Notes: generated by a model not told the origin, from the letters alone. A DNA stretch of 64,000 nt from an uncultured Eubacteriales bacterium (GCA_934454655.1 CAKSFK010000006.1:8018-72017), one strand, 5' to 3'; shown: positions 1 through 9,637, numbered from the stretch's first letter. A program made the numbers and translations.

Positions 1-409
1 GGCAAAAAAGCTTTTCCTTGATTTCTCCGCTTATATCCGCGCTTTCAAGTATTTCGGAAATTTTCGCCCTTAGGTCGGCGGTTTTGTTAAAGCTTTTATT
101 AAAAACTCGCGCGTGTATGCGGGCAAGGCTTGACATATATTCCCGAATTTCAAAAATATTGGCCTCGATAAGCTGTTCAAGGGTTTCACCCTCGACAAAC
201 TCGCTCACAATCGCCCATTTTCCGTTCTCGTCTGTTACGCCCGATATTTTCGGAACGCACACCCCGGCTTCCGCCGCAAGGGACTGATTTAACGCCTCGG
301 CAAAAACAGCGGAATCCCTGTTTTTACCGTAATACACTTTAATGACCCTGTCTGAGTCACGGTACACCGTTTTTTCGGTTCTTACGGCTATTATTCTGTC
401 AAGCGTCAT
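1..409 (-). CDS. Partial kinase-fold phosphotransferase (APH/TIGR02172-like)
   Basis: The first 136 codons of a minus-strand gene run off the left edge. The readable protein begins MTLDRIIAVRTEKTVYRDSD and continues with VIKVYY (the N-lobe strand that carries the ATP-binding lysine in kinase folds), then WAIVSEFVEGETL, the usual hinge of aminoglycoside-phosphotransferase-like enzymes. The catalytic loop would lie beyond the window, so activity and substrate are unknown. The start is uncertain: ATG at 409 and an in-frame GTG at 427 both give family-like N termini, while the strong AAAGGAGGAG at 443-452 sits ideally before a third start, GTG 437, which opens a 12-codon frame only. A good promoter lies just upstream. 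Family placement is inferred from N-lobe motifs. Confidence 0.7.
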   Translation of the reverse strand, partial: MTLDRIIAVRTEKTVYRDSDRVIKVYYGKNRDSAVFAEALNQSLAAEAGVCVPKISGVTDENGKWAIVSEFVEGETLEQLIEANIFEIREYMSSLARIHARVFNKSFNKTADLRAKISEILESADISGEIKEKLFC

Positions 410-437
410 AATTACAGCCTTCGGCACAATTTGTCAC
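399..437 (-). CDS. Possible 12-codon leader ORF before the phosphotransferase
   Basis: GTG at 437 lies 7 bases after a strong ribosome binding site (443-452) and opens a frame of 12 codons (VTNCAEGCNYDA) that stops at 399. The stop overlaps the ATG (409) of the phosphotransferase in another frame, an arrangement that permits translational coupling. Nothing is known about this peptide. It may be a leader, or simply a by-product of a real start at GTG 427. Confidence 0.3.
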   Translation of the reverse strand: MTNCAEGCNYDA

Positions 438-457
438 GCCTACTCCTCCTTTAAATG

Positions 458-486
458 ATTATACTTCCTTTTGCCGTGATAATCAA
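458..486 (-). promoter_or_regulatory. Sigma-70/A promoter for the partial phosphotransferase gene
   Basis: On the minus strand, TTGATT (486-481) and TATAAT (463-458) are 17 bases apart. Transcription would begin near 451, almost on top of the AAAGGAGGAG ribosome binding site, giving a very short leader. It lies in the gap after the addA stop codon. Confidence 0.7.
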
Positions 487-505
487 GTAAAAATATATAA
501 GGAAT

Positions 506-3500
506 TTAAACCGATATTTCGCGGGAAAGCGCAAACGAATAAATAATTCTTTGCTTTACCTTCTTTTTGAATATTTTTTCGCACGCCGCGGCGTATATTT
601 CAAGCTGTTCCCCGTAAGCCGATTTAAGCATTTCGGCGTTATCCGCGCGGTCTGTTTTAAAATCCAGCACCACTATTTCGCCGTCCTCTTCAAAGCAGAG
701 GTCAACCGCGCCCTGAACAATAACGTTTTCGCCGTCAAAAGCGCTGTCGAGCCCCGGTTCAATGCGGTTTGCGGGGATTTCGGTTATAAATCGCATTTCC
801 CGTCTTACATCTTTCGATTTCTTTATGCGCCCGAAAACATCGCTCTCAAAAAACACTTTGAGCTTTTCACGCGAAACGGCATCCGCCTCGCGCTCCGATA
901 TAAACTGCCATTCGTAAAGCCTGTTTATTTCGCCGTCAAGGTCGTCCGTTTTGTTAAAGTCGATAAACTCCATAACCTTGTGGGTCGCGGTGCCGCGTCC
1001 CGCTCCCGAAAGACCGCCGCTCATAAATGAGGGTCTTGCCGAGAAGGCGTATTTTTCACTTTCGGCACTGTTTGCAAGTGCCGAAACCGAGCTTTTCGAC
1101 TCAATGCTTAAAAGCGGAGCATACGGATATACATAAGCCGTGTTCTTAATAATTGACTCGGTGATTTCAGCATTCGGAATGTAATCATCCGTTTCGGTGC
1201 TGTCGGGCAATTCGGGCATATCGTCCTCGGAAGAATAAATATAAACGCCGATACGGCTTTTTGTGCCGGCGGGAATAATGCCCGACCCGCCGCTTCTTAA
1301 AGCCGTGCCGTTCGGGTGCAGTACCGCCGACAGACAAAGCCACTTAGCGTACGAACGCAGTCTGAGTGACGCCTCATCCTGCCTGCCCGCAAAGAGCGCC
1401 GCCGACGCCTGCGCCTCATCCGCCGTCTTTTCGGCATCGTTCACCGCCGCGGTGAAAATCAGCCTGTCCTCGGTTCTTGTCATGGCAACATATAAGAGCC
1501 GCAGTTCCTCCTCCGACGCACGCCGCCTTGCGCTGTCAAGAATAACCTCTCTTCCGACGGTTGTGCGCTTTTGTTTTTTATCCTCATCATAATATCTGAA
1601 CCCAATACCGCCCGAAACCGAATAGAGCGTGGGCGAGCGTGATTCGCCGTCGTTAAACGCACCCGCACAGTCCGCCGCAATACAAACCGGGAATTGCAGT
1701 CCTTTTGAAGCGTGAATACTCATAATTTTAACCGTATCCCCGCCCGACAGCGCCGCTGCAGACTTCATTCCGCTTTGCGATTGCTTTAAAACATAGTTTA
1801 CAAATCCGCCCGGTGTGCCGCAGTTGTCCGCCGCATATTGCGCAGCGTAAGATACCAACAGCAACAGGTTATTTCTGCGGCGCTCACCGTCCTCAAGCGC
1901 GGATACGCGGTTAAGGTAGTCCGTTTCCGCCAACAGCCGTGTAATAAGCCGCGGCAGGGGCAGTGTTACGCTTAAAAGCCTGTATTTTTCCAAGCTCTCA
2001 AGCACCGCTTTGCACTTGCCGTCACCGTTTTCGGCGCAGAACACCAAAGCCGAATAAAGACTGCCCTTTTTATGCTTTATCCGCATTTCGGCAACATCCG
2101 ATTCGGAAAAGCCGAACACGGGCGACAAAAGCACCGTCAGGAGTTCTACATCGGAATCGGGATTATCAATAATTTTAAGCAATGACAAAAATGCCGAAAC
2201 TTCCCTTTTTTCGGCGTACCCCTCGGTGCCGAAGATAACGGGTATACCGTGCTTTCGCATTTCGGCCGCCAGAACAGGGGCTTTGTTTTTTGTACTGCGT
2301 AAAAGCACGGTAAAATCCGAATAACGTGCAGGTCTTAAAGTGCCGTCGCTCTGTTTTATGCAGTTCCCCGCCGCCATTGTTTCGTTTATTATCCCGACAA
2401 TACGGCGCGCCTCGCACTTAAGCTTTTCCTCCGCCGAGCCTTTGTTCTCAACAATGCAAAGCTGTACGGGTTCAAGCGGCGCCGCGGGATAAACCGCCGC
2501 GGGAATAAGCTTTTCGTTATCATTATATACAATGCTTCCGGTTTTCTCGGTCATCATATTCTCGAAAAAGTAGTTTATGAAATCGCAGACCTCGGGTTTA
2601 CTGCGGAAATTGCAGCCCAGAATTATCCTTTTAGGCTCGTTTTCACCGGCGGAAGAAACAGGCTTCGCGGCGTTTATCTTTTTAAGGAAATTCTCGGGAT
2701 TTGCCCCTCTGAAGCCGTATATACTCTGTTTAACGTCCCCCACGGCGAAAAGACGTTTTCCGCCGCCCGAAAGAATGCTGAACAGCATATCCTGCAGATC
2801 GTTGGTATCCTGGTATTCATCCACCATAACCTCATCGTAACGCGAAAGCAGTTCGCCGTTTTCCGATTCTCCGCTCAGCAGTTTAAGCGCCAGATGCTCG
2901 GTGTTGTGAAATGTAAACGTATTTCTTGCAAGGTATTCCTCAAAAAGGCGCGTATCCAGCTTTTTCAGTATTTCCGATAACAGCTTTACAGGTTCGTAAA
3001 GTTCGGAAAGCCCTGCGGATATGCTCTTTTCATCATCGTAAAAAATGCGTTCGAGCGACTCTTTTTCCTTTTTGAAATATCCCCACGCCTGCTTTGCCGC
3101 CTTTGCGGGCATTGAACCCGAAAGACCGTTTGCGCGCGGCAGATCGGGAAAACAAAGCCCCCCGACAGCGGAAAACACTTCGTCCCATTTTCCGCTCTCC
3201 GCGGCAGTTTTCAGTGAGCCGAAAAGCCCTGCGGCGTCACTGAACGCCGTCACATAAGCCTTTGCCGCCTTTTCATCGCCGAAAAGCAGGTCCACGGCAT
3301 TTGCCGCAAGCGCCGAAAGTTCGTCCGCCGCCTTTGCGGCGCGTTTAACGGCATAATCGTACCACACGTTTCCGGGCGCGAATTTATCGGCATTATACAT
3401 TTCATAAAGCCCGTCAAACCATTTTCGCGGCTCGGCAAGCTGTCTGCTGTATTCGTAAATTTCAAGCACAAAATCCGAAAAATCGCCGTCGTCATACTCC

Positions 3501-3988
3501 GCGCCCACAATATCCATAAGTCTTAAAAAATCGGCGTCGCCGCTCTCGTAATATTCCGAGAGGATACTGCTCAAAACCGCCTCGTTAACGGGCATTAGAG
3601 AATAGCCGTCGCTCATTTTAAAATCGGGCGATACACCCGCCTTTTCAAAATTTTCCCTTACAAGGTCAATGCAAAAGGAGTCTATTGTGCATATCTTAGC
3701 GCTCCCAAGCAGTCTTTTCTGCCTTAAAAGCCCTACGTCGTCGGGATTGCTCCTGCACTCGGCGTCCAGTCTTTTTTCAATTCTTGTACGCATTTCCGCC
3801 GCCGCGGCGTTTGTAAAGGTTACAATAAGCATTCTGTCCGCACTTACGGGCGAAACCTTATCGGTAAGTCGGTTTATAACACGTTCAACCAAAACGGCGG
3901 TCTTGCCTGAACCTGCCGCCGCCGAAACAAGCACGTTTCCGCGCGCGTCAATCGCCGCCTGCTGTTCGGGTGTCGGATTAAACGCCAT
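506..3988 (-). CDS. addA: ATP-dependent helicase/nuclease subunit A (AddA)
   Basis: AddA is the motor and 3'-strand nuclease of the AddAB complex, which resects double-strand breaks up to Chi-like sites for RecA recombination. From ATG 3988 the protein has 1160 residues, normal for the family. It shows Walker A AAAGSGKT (~23-30), the DEYQDT Walker B/SF1 motif (~389), GDVKQSIYGFRGA (~416), motif VI LLYVAMTRTEDRL (~829) and the C-terminal RecB-family nuclease core VVLDFKTDR (~1103). A GTG at 4000 extends the frame by four residues, but GAGAGG is spaced correctly only for ATG 3988. It overlaps the end of addB by 11 bases, which implies translational coupling. All key motifs appear intact. Confidence 0.97.
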   Translation of the reverse strand: MAFNPTPEQQAAIDARGNVLVSAAAGSGKTAVLVERVINRLTDKVSPVSADRMLIVTFTNAAAAEMRTRIEKRLDAECRSNPDDVGLLRQKRLLGSAKICTIDSFCIDLVRENFEKAGVSPDFKMSDGYSLMPVNEAVLSSILSEYYESGDADFLRLMDIVGAEYDDGDFSDFVLEIYEYSRQLAEPRKWFDGLYEMYNADKFAPGNVWYDYAVKRAAKAADELSALAANAVDLLFGDEKAAKAYVTAFSDAAGLFGSLKTAAESGKWDEVFSAVGGLCFPDLPRANGLSGSMPAKAAKQAWGYFKKEKESLERIFYDDEKSISAGLSELYEPVKLLSEILKKLDTRLFEEYLARNTFTFHNTEHLALKLLSGESENGELLSRYDEVMVDEYQDTNDLQDMLFSILSGGGKRLFAVGDVKQSIYGFRGANPENFLKKINAAKPVSSAGENEPKRIILGCNFRSKPEVCDFINYFFENMMTEKTGSIVYNDNEKLIPAAVYPAAPLEPVQLCIVENKGSAEEKLKCEARRIVGIINETMAAGNCIKQSDGTLRPARYSDFTVLLRSTKNKAPVLAAEMRKHGIPVIFGTEGYAEKREVSAFLSLLKIIDNPDSDVELLTVLLSPVFGFSESDVAEMRIKHKKGSLYSALVFCAENGDGKCKAVLESLEKYRLLSVTLPLPRLITRLLAETDYLNRVSALEDGERRRNNLLLLVSYAAQYAADNCGTPGGFVNYVLKQSQSGMKSAAALSGGDTVKIMSIHASKGLQFPVCIAADCAGAFNDGESRSPTLYSVSGGIGFRYYDEDKKQKRTTVGREVILDSARRRASEEELRLLYVAMTRTEDRLIFTAAVNDAEKTADEAQASAALFAGRQDEASLRLRSYAKWLCLSAVLHPNGTALRSGGSGIIPAGTKSRIGVYIYSSEDDMPELPDSTETDDYIPNAEITESIIKNTAYVYPYAPLLSIESKSSVSALANSAESEKYAFSARPSFMSGGLSGAGRGTATHKVMEFIDFNKTDDLDGEINRLYEWQFISEREADAVSREKLKVFFESDVFGRIKKSKDVRREMRFITEIPANRIEPGLDSAFDGENVIVQGAVDLCFEEDGEIVVLDFKTDRADNAEMLKSAYGEQLEIYAAACEKIFKKKVKQRIIYSFALSREISV

Positions 3989-6900
3989 CTTCCTTTTCAC
4001 CTCTCATTTTTTCAAAAACCTCATCGTTTTTCAAGTCCGGCACACGTCGGCTCGGCTCGTCCTCGCGACCGCAGACCGATTTAAAATCGCAGTACTTGCA
4101 CGCAGGCGTTTCCCTGCCGTCAAGCGGATCCCGGTCTATTTTGCCGCTTAATATTTCACTGCCTGTATCACGCATAAGCTTTTCGATGTAATCAAATATC
4201 CGCGAAAAGTCCTCCGCCGATGCAAATGATGTGCAGCGCCGACTTATACTTCCGCTCTTTGTAAGTGTAAGTTTAGGCACAAATTCGCCGTTCATTTCCC
4301 TGTCCATTGCCGAAACAAGTTCTTTTTCACCGCGCAGCAGCCCGTTCATAGCCATTCCCTCGTCATTAAGGTCGCGTTTTGAGGGCATATAGAGTATACC
4401 CGCCGCTTTTTCGTCATCATTGCCTGCGGCGCGCGTTACGGCGTAGAGGTAGATCAGCATCTGCATATTAAGCCCGAACAGAACATCGGGCAATTTGAAT
4501 TTGCGGCTGCCCGTTTTGTAATCTATAACGCGTATGTAAGCGCCGTATTTATCCACACGGTCAATACTGCCCGTAATTGAAACTTCGCCGCCCTCAAACG
4601 GTATGTTTAAGGGTGGTATTTCGCCGTCGCCGCCTATTTTAACCTCACAGCCCACGGGTTCAAAATCGCTTTGTGCAAACTCTCGTGCAAGCTGGCGCAC
4701 AACGTCCTTGAGTGAGCGCGATATCCTTGAAACCAGAAATTCCGCGCGTTTTGTTTCCACCGAGCGATAGCCCGTAATACCGTCAAGATACTCACTTATG
4801 TATTTGTCCACAAGGTTATCAAGCTCATCACCGCTTAAAGAGCATATTCCTTTTTTGTATTTACCGACAATTCTTTCAAGCACATAATGAACAACGGTTC
4901 CGCGCTGCAAAACGTTAAACTCGGCAGGCTTCAGTTTTTCCGCCCTTAAACCATAACGGCAGAAGAACGAAAAGTGACATTTGCGGAACGTTTCAAATTT
5001 AGAGGCGGACATAGCGATTTTTTTGCCGTAAAGCTCCCGCGCGGTATCCGTCGGCAGCGGTTCTCTTTCACCCCACGGCGCCGTTCCTGTTTTTTCGGTC
5101 TTTTCCGCGAAATCGGTTTTTAAAAGCGCCGCCTTTAGTTCCGCACCGCCGAAATTCGGTTTCAGCCTTCTTAGGCAGTACTGCGTGTAGGCGTCTTCCT
5201 TGGTTTCGGGCAGATTCACCGCCGAAAGCGCCGAATCTGGTTCGCTGACCTCGGCACAGCAGAGCGTTTCCCTTATTTCCGCAACAAACGCCGAAGGTTC
5301 AAGCGGCTCTCCGCTTAATGTATTGCAGGCATACGATATAAACAGCCTGTCCGACGGACAGCAAAGATTGCAGTACACAAGATAGTCCTCGTCCGTAACG
5401 GACGAAACCGAGTTATCAGGAATTTCCACACCTAAATCTATAAGCGCCCTGCGTTCGCCCGCGCCGAAAATTCCGCCGCCCTGCACGCCGCGAGGGAAAA
5501 CGCCCTGATTTGCCCCGAGTATAAACGCAACCCGCGGGCGGGACGGGCGAATTCTGTCCGCCGCACCGAATGTAACCTCATCGAGCATACGGGGTATCAC
5601 CCCGACGGACTCCAGAGAAACCGAAAGATTTAAAGCCTCGCAAAAATCGGTTTTTTTAATGTTTTCGCCGCCGAAACAAAGCGCCATACTGTCAAGCAGG
5701 CTCATATATTTATCGTAAGAAAGCCTTAAAGCCTCCGCGGAAAATGCCGCGCCGCATTTCTTAAACCGCCCCGACATATCCTTAAGCTTTTCGGCGGCTC
5801 CGCATTTTTCAAGCAGCCGTACCGCCGCCGCAGCCATATCCGCCGCGGTACCCGAGAACTCCTCTTTAAATTCAAGCAACGGCTTTATTGCCTTTTCGCG
5901 CAGCACGTTAATTCGTTTAAGCTCATCCTCTTCCGCCTTGCCGAGCGGCTCGGACACAAAACCGCGGGGGTCTGTCGTCCATTCATTCTCAAGCATTTTA
6001 CCGTCTATGTTCCACAAAAACATATAATTTTCAAGCGCCGCCGTTTCATCGGCAGTGAGCGTGCCGAGCCCGGTTTTGTGAAATCTCAGTACACTTTCGC
6101 GGCCGAAGCTTGTCGCCGCGTCCGTTGCGGCTGAAACCGCACTTACCTGCGGAAAAGCGGAAAGCGGCACGCGCTTATCGTAAAAACAGGGTATTCCGTT
6201 TCTTTCGCACGCCGCGGCAAACTGCTCCTCATACGTTTCGGTATCACGGCAGATAACCACAAAATCCCTGTACCGCATATTATTTTCTCTTACAAGCCGC
6301 CTTATGTTCCGCGCGGCAAACTCCGCCTCGTCAGCATAGGTCGCGGCGGCGCAAACGGTTATATCGTCGGCATTCTCCGCCGTTTCGGGTACGCCGCCCG
6401 ATATAAGCGTTTCAAGGGCTTTCATCCCGGGTGACGAATAACGGTTTTCGTTTAAAACGAGCGGCTCGTCACAGGTAACGCCCTGCCGCCGCGCCGACCG
6501 CGTTATTTTTTCCGCGGCAAGGCGTATATTTGAAAAAATGTTGTACTCTTTATCAGCGGCGGGGTCGTTTGTAAGACCCACGGTAAGGCTCTCCGCGCGG
6601 GACAGAATACGGTCTATAATTTTAAACTGCTGACCCGTAAAACCCTTAAACGAATCTATAAACACAGGCCTTTCGTTAAAATAATCGCAGTCCTCCAGCT
6701 GTCTGTAAAGCTTTGTAAGCATATCGGCAGGGTCAATAAACTTTTCGCCCGTAACCGCGTCGTAGGTTTCGTAAATCAGCGCCGTGTCAATAAGCTTTGC
6801 CGCAAGGCTGCCGTTATCGGTACGTTCGGCGGCGCGCCGCAGCTCCCCGGGGGTTACGGCGTTTATTTTAAATTCCCCCACCGTATCAAGCATTGTTTTC

Positions 6901-7247
6901 GCAAACGCAACCGAACCGTGGTAGCGGCTCCACAGCTTAAGATCATCACCTATAAGCCTTAAGGCACGGTTCATAAAAATAACCTTGTCCGCGTCGTTCA
7001 GGGTTTCTCCCGCCGGTCCGCCCTTCATTCTCCCAACCTCGTCGCACAGCCGCGAAAAGGTAGTAACGGTCACACTTTGCGCGGCACTGTCCCCCAAAGC
7101 TTTCAGCACCGCGCGTTCGCTCTCAAACGAAAACTGCTCGGGTACGATAAGCACGGGGCGCCGCCCCCTGCCGATCGCCTCGGCTATCATTTTAATTATA
7201 TTGCAGGTCTTGCCGCAGCCTGCCCTGCCGAAGATGAACTTAAGCAT
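3978..7247 (-). CDS. addB: ATP-dependent helicase/nuclease subunit B (AddB)
   Basis: AddB is the partner of AddA. It has a degenerate helicase fold, a RecB-type nuclease domain for the 5' strand and an iron-sulfur staple. The chosen start (ATG 7247, with GGTGAG upstream) gives 1089 residues; a GTG at 7256 adds three. Seen: Walker A GRAGCGKT (7-14), VPEQFSFESERAVL typical of AddB, nuclease core VIDYKTG (~909), and the four-cysteine cluster, with one Cys in FRKCHFSFFCRYGL (~756) and three in CKYCDFKSVC (~1048-1057). It is first in the addBA operon and divergent from ylxM. No convincing promoter was found; a TTAAAAT at 7278-7284 is the best -10 candidate. Confidence 0.97.
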   Translation of the reverse strand: MLKFIFGRAGCGKTCNIIKMIAEAIGRGRRPVLIVPEQFSFESERAVLKALGDSAAQSVTVTTFSRLCDEVGRMKGGPAGETLNDADKVIFMNRALRLIGDDLKLWSRYHGSVAFAKTMLDTVGEFKINAVTPGELRRAAERTDNGSLAAKLIDTALIYETYDAVTGEKFIDPADMLTKLYRQLEDCDYFNERPVFIDSFKGFTGQQFKIIDRILSRAESLTVGLTNDPAADKEYNIFSNIRLAAEKITRSARRQGVTCDEPLVLNENRYSSPGMKALETLISGGVPETAENADDITVCAAATYADEAEFAARNIRRLVRENNMRYRDFVVICRDTETYEEQFAAACERNGIPCFYDKRVPLSAFPQVSAVSAATDAATSFGRESVLRFHKTGLGTLTADETAALENYMFLWNIDGKMLENEWTTDPRGFVSEPLGKAEEDELKRINVLREKAIKPLLEFKEEFSGTAADMAAAAVRLLEKCGAAEKLKDMSGRFKKCGAAFSAEALRLSYDKYMSLLDSMALCFGGENIKKTDFCEALNLSVSLESVGVIPRMLDEVTFGAADRIRPSRPRVAFILGANQGVFPRGVQGGGIFGAGERRALIDLGVEIPDNSVSSVTDEDYLVYCNLCCPSDRLFISYACNTLSGEPLEPSAFVAEIRETLCCAEVSEPDSALSAVNLPETKEDAYTQYCLRRLKPNFGGAELKAALLKTDFAEKTEKTGTAPWGEREPLPTDTARELYGKKIAMSASKFETFRKCHFSFFCRYGLRAEKLKPAEFNVLQRGTVVHYVLERIVGKYKKGICSLSGDELDNLVDKYISEYLDGITGYRSVETKRAEFLVSRISRSLKDVVRQLAREFAQSDFEPVGCEVKIGGDGEIPPLNIPFEGGEVSITGSIDRVDKYGAYIRVIDYKTGSRKFKLPDVLFGLNMQMLIYLYAVTRAAGNDDEKAAGILYMPSKRDLNDEGMAMNGLLRGEKELVSAMDREMNGEFVPKLTLTKSGSISRRCTSFASAEDFSRIFDYIEKLMRDTGSEILSGKIDRDPLDGRETPACKYCDFKSVCGREDEPSRRVPDLKNDEVFEKMRGEKEDGV

Positions 7248-7324
7248 TTTTCTCACCGCCGAAAAGTTGTTTATTACATTTTAACACACCTTACGTTTTT
7301 TTTCGAGTATTATTTTAAAAACGC

Positions 7325-7353
7325 TTGACAAGATGTGCCTTTGATGATATAAT
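7325..7353 (+). promoter_or_regulatory. Consensus sigma-70/A promoter for ylxM-ffh
   Basis: TTGACA (7325-7330) and TATAAT (7348-7353) are exact consensus hexamers separated by 17 bases. Transcription should begin near 7360, about 34 bases before the ylxM start codon. This predicts strong constitutive expression of the SRP/ribosome-maturation operon. Confidence 0.92.
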
Positions 7354-7393
7354 ATTGCCTGTAAAGCTTTTTTCTTTACAGTGAGGTGGTTCG

Positions 7394-7702
7394 GTGAGCA
7401 AAGATCTGCATATATCCGCTTTGCTTGATGTTTACGGCGCTTTTCTGGGCGCAAAGCAAAGGGAAATTACCGAACATTATTATAACGACGATCTCTCCCT
7501 TGCCGAAATTGCCGAAAACGAGGGGATAACCCGTCAGGGCGTGCGCGACCGCATTAAACGCGCCGAGCAAACGCTTATTTCGCTTGAGCGGGAGTGCCGT
7601 TACTGCGAACGCTTTAAAAGGCTTAAAGAGCTTGCGTCACGGCTGAGCGGGGGCGACACCGGCGTTGTTAAGGAACTTACCGATATTATAGAGGAGCTGT
7701 AA
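7394..7702 (+). CDS. ylxM: YlxM/p13-like helix-turn-helix protein
   Basis: This 102-residue protein belongs to the UPF0122 (YlxM/p13) family, almost always encoded just before ffh and linked to signal recognition particle function. LSLAEIAENEGITRQGVRDRIKRAEQTL (~36-63) forms a sigma-70 region-4-like helix-turn-helix. The start is GTG 7394 with GAGGTGG upstream. Its stop lies two bases before the ffh ATG, so the two are co-transcribed and probably translationally coupled. Its exact molecular role is unclear even in model species. Confidence 0.93.
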   Translation: MSKDLHISALLDVYGAFLGAKQREITEHYYNDDLSLAEIAENEGITRQGVRDRIKRAEQTLISLERECRYCERFKRLKELASRLSGGDTGVVKELTDIIEEL

Positions 7703-7704
7703 CC

Positions 7705-9048
7705 ATGGCGTTTGAAAATTTATCAGATAAGCTTTCGGGCGTTTTCAAGCGCCTGCGCTCAAAGGGAAAACTGAGCGAGGCGGATGTTAAGACCGCTATG
7801 CGCGAAGTAAGGCTTGCCCTGCTTGAAGCGGACGTTAACTACAAGGTTGCAAGGGACTTCACGAACTCGGTTACCGAAAAGTGCATAGGCGCTAATGTTA
7901 TGGAAAGCCTTACCGCACCGCAAACGGTTGTTAAAATCGTAAAGGAAGAGCTTACCGCGCTTATGGGCAGCGAACAGGCGCGGCTTAAAACGTCCGATAA
8001 AATTCCCACCGTTGTTATGATGTGCGGCTTGCAGGGTTCGGGTAAGACTACCCATTCCGCAAAGCTTGCCAAGTTTTTAAAGGCAAAGGGTCACCGCCCG
8101 ATGCTTGTTGCGTGCGATATTTACCGTCCCGCCGCAATTGAACAGCTTAAGGTTGTGGGCAAGGCGGTGGATGTGCCTGTGTTTGAAATGGGTACGAAAA
8201 AGCCCGAAGATACCGCAAAACAGGCGGTTGCCAAAGCCAGGGACTACGGCTACGACTTTGTAATACTCGACACCGCGGGCAGACTTCATATTGACGAAGA
8301 GCTTATGGCTGAACTTAAACGCATTACCGAGGCGGTTGAGGTTAATGATATTCTGCTTGTTATTGACTCAATGATAGGTCAGGACGCCGTTAACGTTGCA
8401 AAAGCGTTTAACGATATACTTGAGATTGACGGCATCATTTTAACAAAGCTGGACGGCGATACGCGCGGCGGCGCGGCGCTTTCGGTCCGTGCGGTTACAG
8501 GCAAACCGATTATGTTTGCGGGCGTGGGCGAAAAGCTTGACGAATTGGATGAATTTCACCCCGACCGTATGGCTTCAAGAATACTCGGTATGGGCGATGT
8601 GCTTTCGCTTATAGAGCGCGCCGAATCCGAGCTTGATAAGAAAAAAGCAGCGGAAACGGCAAAAAAGCTTGAAGAAAACAAGTTTGATATGAACGACCTG
8701 CTTGAGCAGTTCCAGCAGATAAAAAAGATGGGGTCGCTTAAAAGTATACTTTCAATGCTGCCGGGTATGGACAAACAGCTTAAAAACGTTGATATTGACG
8801 ACAGGCAGATGCTCCGTATTGAAGCTATTATAAAATCCATGACAAAAAAAGAGCGCGCAAAGCCCGAAATTATTAACGCCTCGCGGAAAAAGCGCATTGC
8901 GGCGGGCTCGGGTATGCGGGTTGAGGATGTCAACAAGCTGTTAAACCAGTATGAGCAAATGAAGAAAATGTTTAAGCAAATGAACTCCAAGGGCGGAAAA
9001 CGCCGTATGATGCGCGGTATGAAAATGCCCGGAGGAACAAATTTTTGA
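7705..9048 (+). CDS. ffh: Signal recognition particle GTPase Ffh
   Basis: Ffh binds 4.5S RNA and signal sequences on nascent membrane proteins and docks with FtsY. The 447-residue product has an N domain, then the G domain with GLQGSGKTT (~107-115), DTAGRLH (~189) and TKLDGDTRGG (~246), and a methionine-rich M domain from ~300 to the end, including the RNA-binding helix region near SGMRVEDVNKLL. The C terminus (RRMMRGMKMPGG) is typical. GAGGAG inside the end of ylxM is the ribosome binding site. The length is standard and nothing is missing. Confidence 0.98.
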   Translation: MAFENLSDKLSGVFKRLRSKGKLSEADVKTAMREVRLALLEADVNYKVARDFTNSVTEKCIGANVMESLTAPQTVVKIVKEELTALMGSEQARLKTSDKIPTVVMMCGLQGSGKTTHSAKLAKFLKAKGHRPMLVACDIYRPAAIEQLKVVGKAVDVPVFEMGTKKPEDTAKQAVAKARDYGYDFVILDTAGRLHIDEELMAELKRITEAVEVNDILLVIDSMIGQDAVNVAKAFNDILEIDGIILTKLDGDTRGGAALSVRAVTGKPIMFAGVGEKLDELDEFHPDRMASRILGMGDVLSLIERAESELDKKKAAETAKKLEENKFDMNDLLEQFQQIKKMGSLKSILSMLPGMDKQLKNVDIDDRQMLRIEAIIKSMTKKERAKPEIINASRKKRIAAGSGMRVEDVNKLLNQYEQMKKMFKQMNSKGGKRRMMRGMKMPGGTNF

Positions 9049-9146
9049 TTTTAAAAGATGTGTTGCACCCGGTTGACGGAACTGTTTTATCGGCTCGGCA
9101 AAATTCTTTTTAAAATAAATATATCAATTTACGGAGGTGTGTTACA

Positions 9147-9389
9147 GTGGCAGTTAAAATAAGACTTCGCCGTATGGGCGCTAAAAGAGCCCCCTTCTAC
9201 CGTGTTGTTGTTGCCGATTCAAGATATCCGCGTGACGGACGTTTCATTGAAGAGATCGGTACTTATGACCCGACAAAGGATCCGGCTGCGGTTAATATTG
9301 ACGGCGAAAAGGCTAAGAAATGGATAGCCAACGGCGCTCAGCCGACCGATACCGTTAAAGCATTGCTTAAGAAAAACGGTGTTCTTTAA
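9147..9389 (+). CDS. rpsP: 30S ribosomal protein S16
   Basis: This is an 80-residue S16 protein starting MAVKIRLRRMGAKRAPFYRV and containing VADSRYPRDGRFIEEIG, the family signature. It binds 16S rRNA during early 30S assembly. The start is GTG 9147, seven bases after GGAGGTG. It follows ffh after a 98-base gap in which no clear promoter or terminator was identified, and precedes khpA by 14 bases. Confidence 0.98.
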   Translation: MAVKIRLRRMGAKRAPFYRVVVADSRYPRDGRFIEEIGTYDPTKDPAAVNIDGEKAKKWIANGAQPTDTVKALLKKNGVL

Positions 9390-9403
9390 AGTGAGGTAAA
9401 AAA

Positions 9404-9637
9404 ATGAAAGAGCTTCTTGCAGCTATTGCTTCGGGGCTTGTTGAAGAACCCGATGCAGTAACCGTTACTGCTGACGAGCCGAATGACGAAGGCGTTACCG
9501 TTTATCACCTGCACGTTGCGGAGAACGATATGGGCCGCGTTATAGGCAAGCAGGGCAGAATTGCCAAGGCAATACGCATTGTAATGCGCGCCGCCGCTAA
9601 CAGAGAAGGCGTAAAAGTATCGGTTGAGATAGACTGA
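9404..9637 (+). CDS. khpA: KH-domain RNA-binding protein KhpA
   Basis: This 77-residue protein is a single KH domain with the RNA-binding loop GKQG within VIGKQGRIAKAIRIVMRA (~47-64). KhpA (YlqC) pairs with KhpB/Jag in Firmicutes and affects cell elongation and small-RNA biology. The location between rpsP and rimM is the conserved one. A strong hairpin follows the stop codon, so its expression level may be uncoupled from rimM-trmD. Confidence 0.95.
   Translation: MKELLAAIASGLVEEPDAVTVTADEPNDEGVTVYHLHVAENDMGRVIGKQGRIAKAIRIVMRAAANREGVKVSVEID

Noticed and set aside
8556..8990. A 144-codon open frame on the minus strand inside ffh
   Set aside because: It lies wholly opposite the M domain of ffh, has no ribosome binding site, and its Ser/Ile/Phe-rich translation is the mirror of the Met/Lys/Glu-rich domain.
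9068..9100. TTGACG at about 9072 as a promoter for rpsP
   Set aside because: No acceptable -10 hexamer occurs at 16-18 bases; TCGGCA is too far from consensus.
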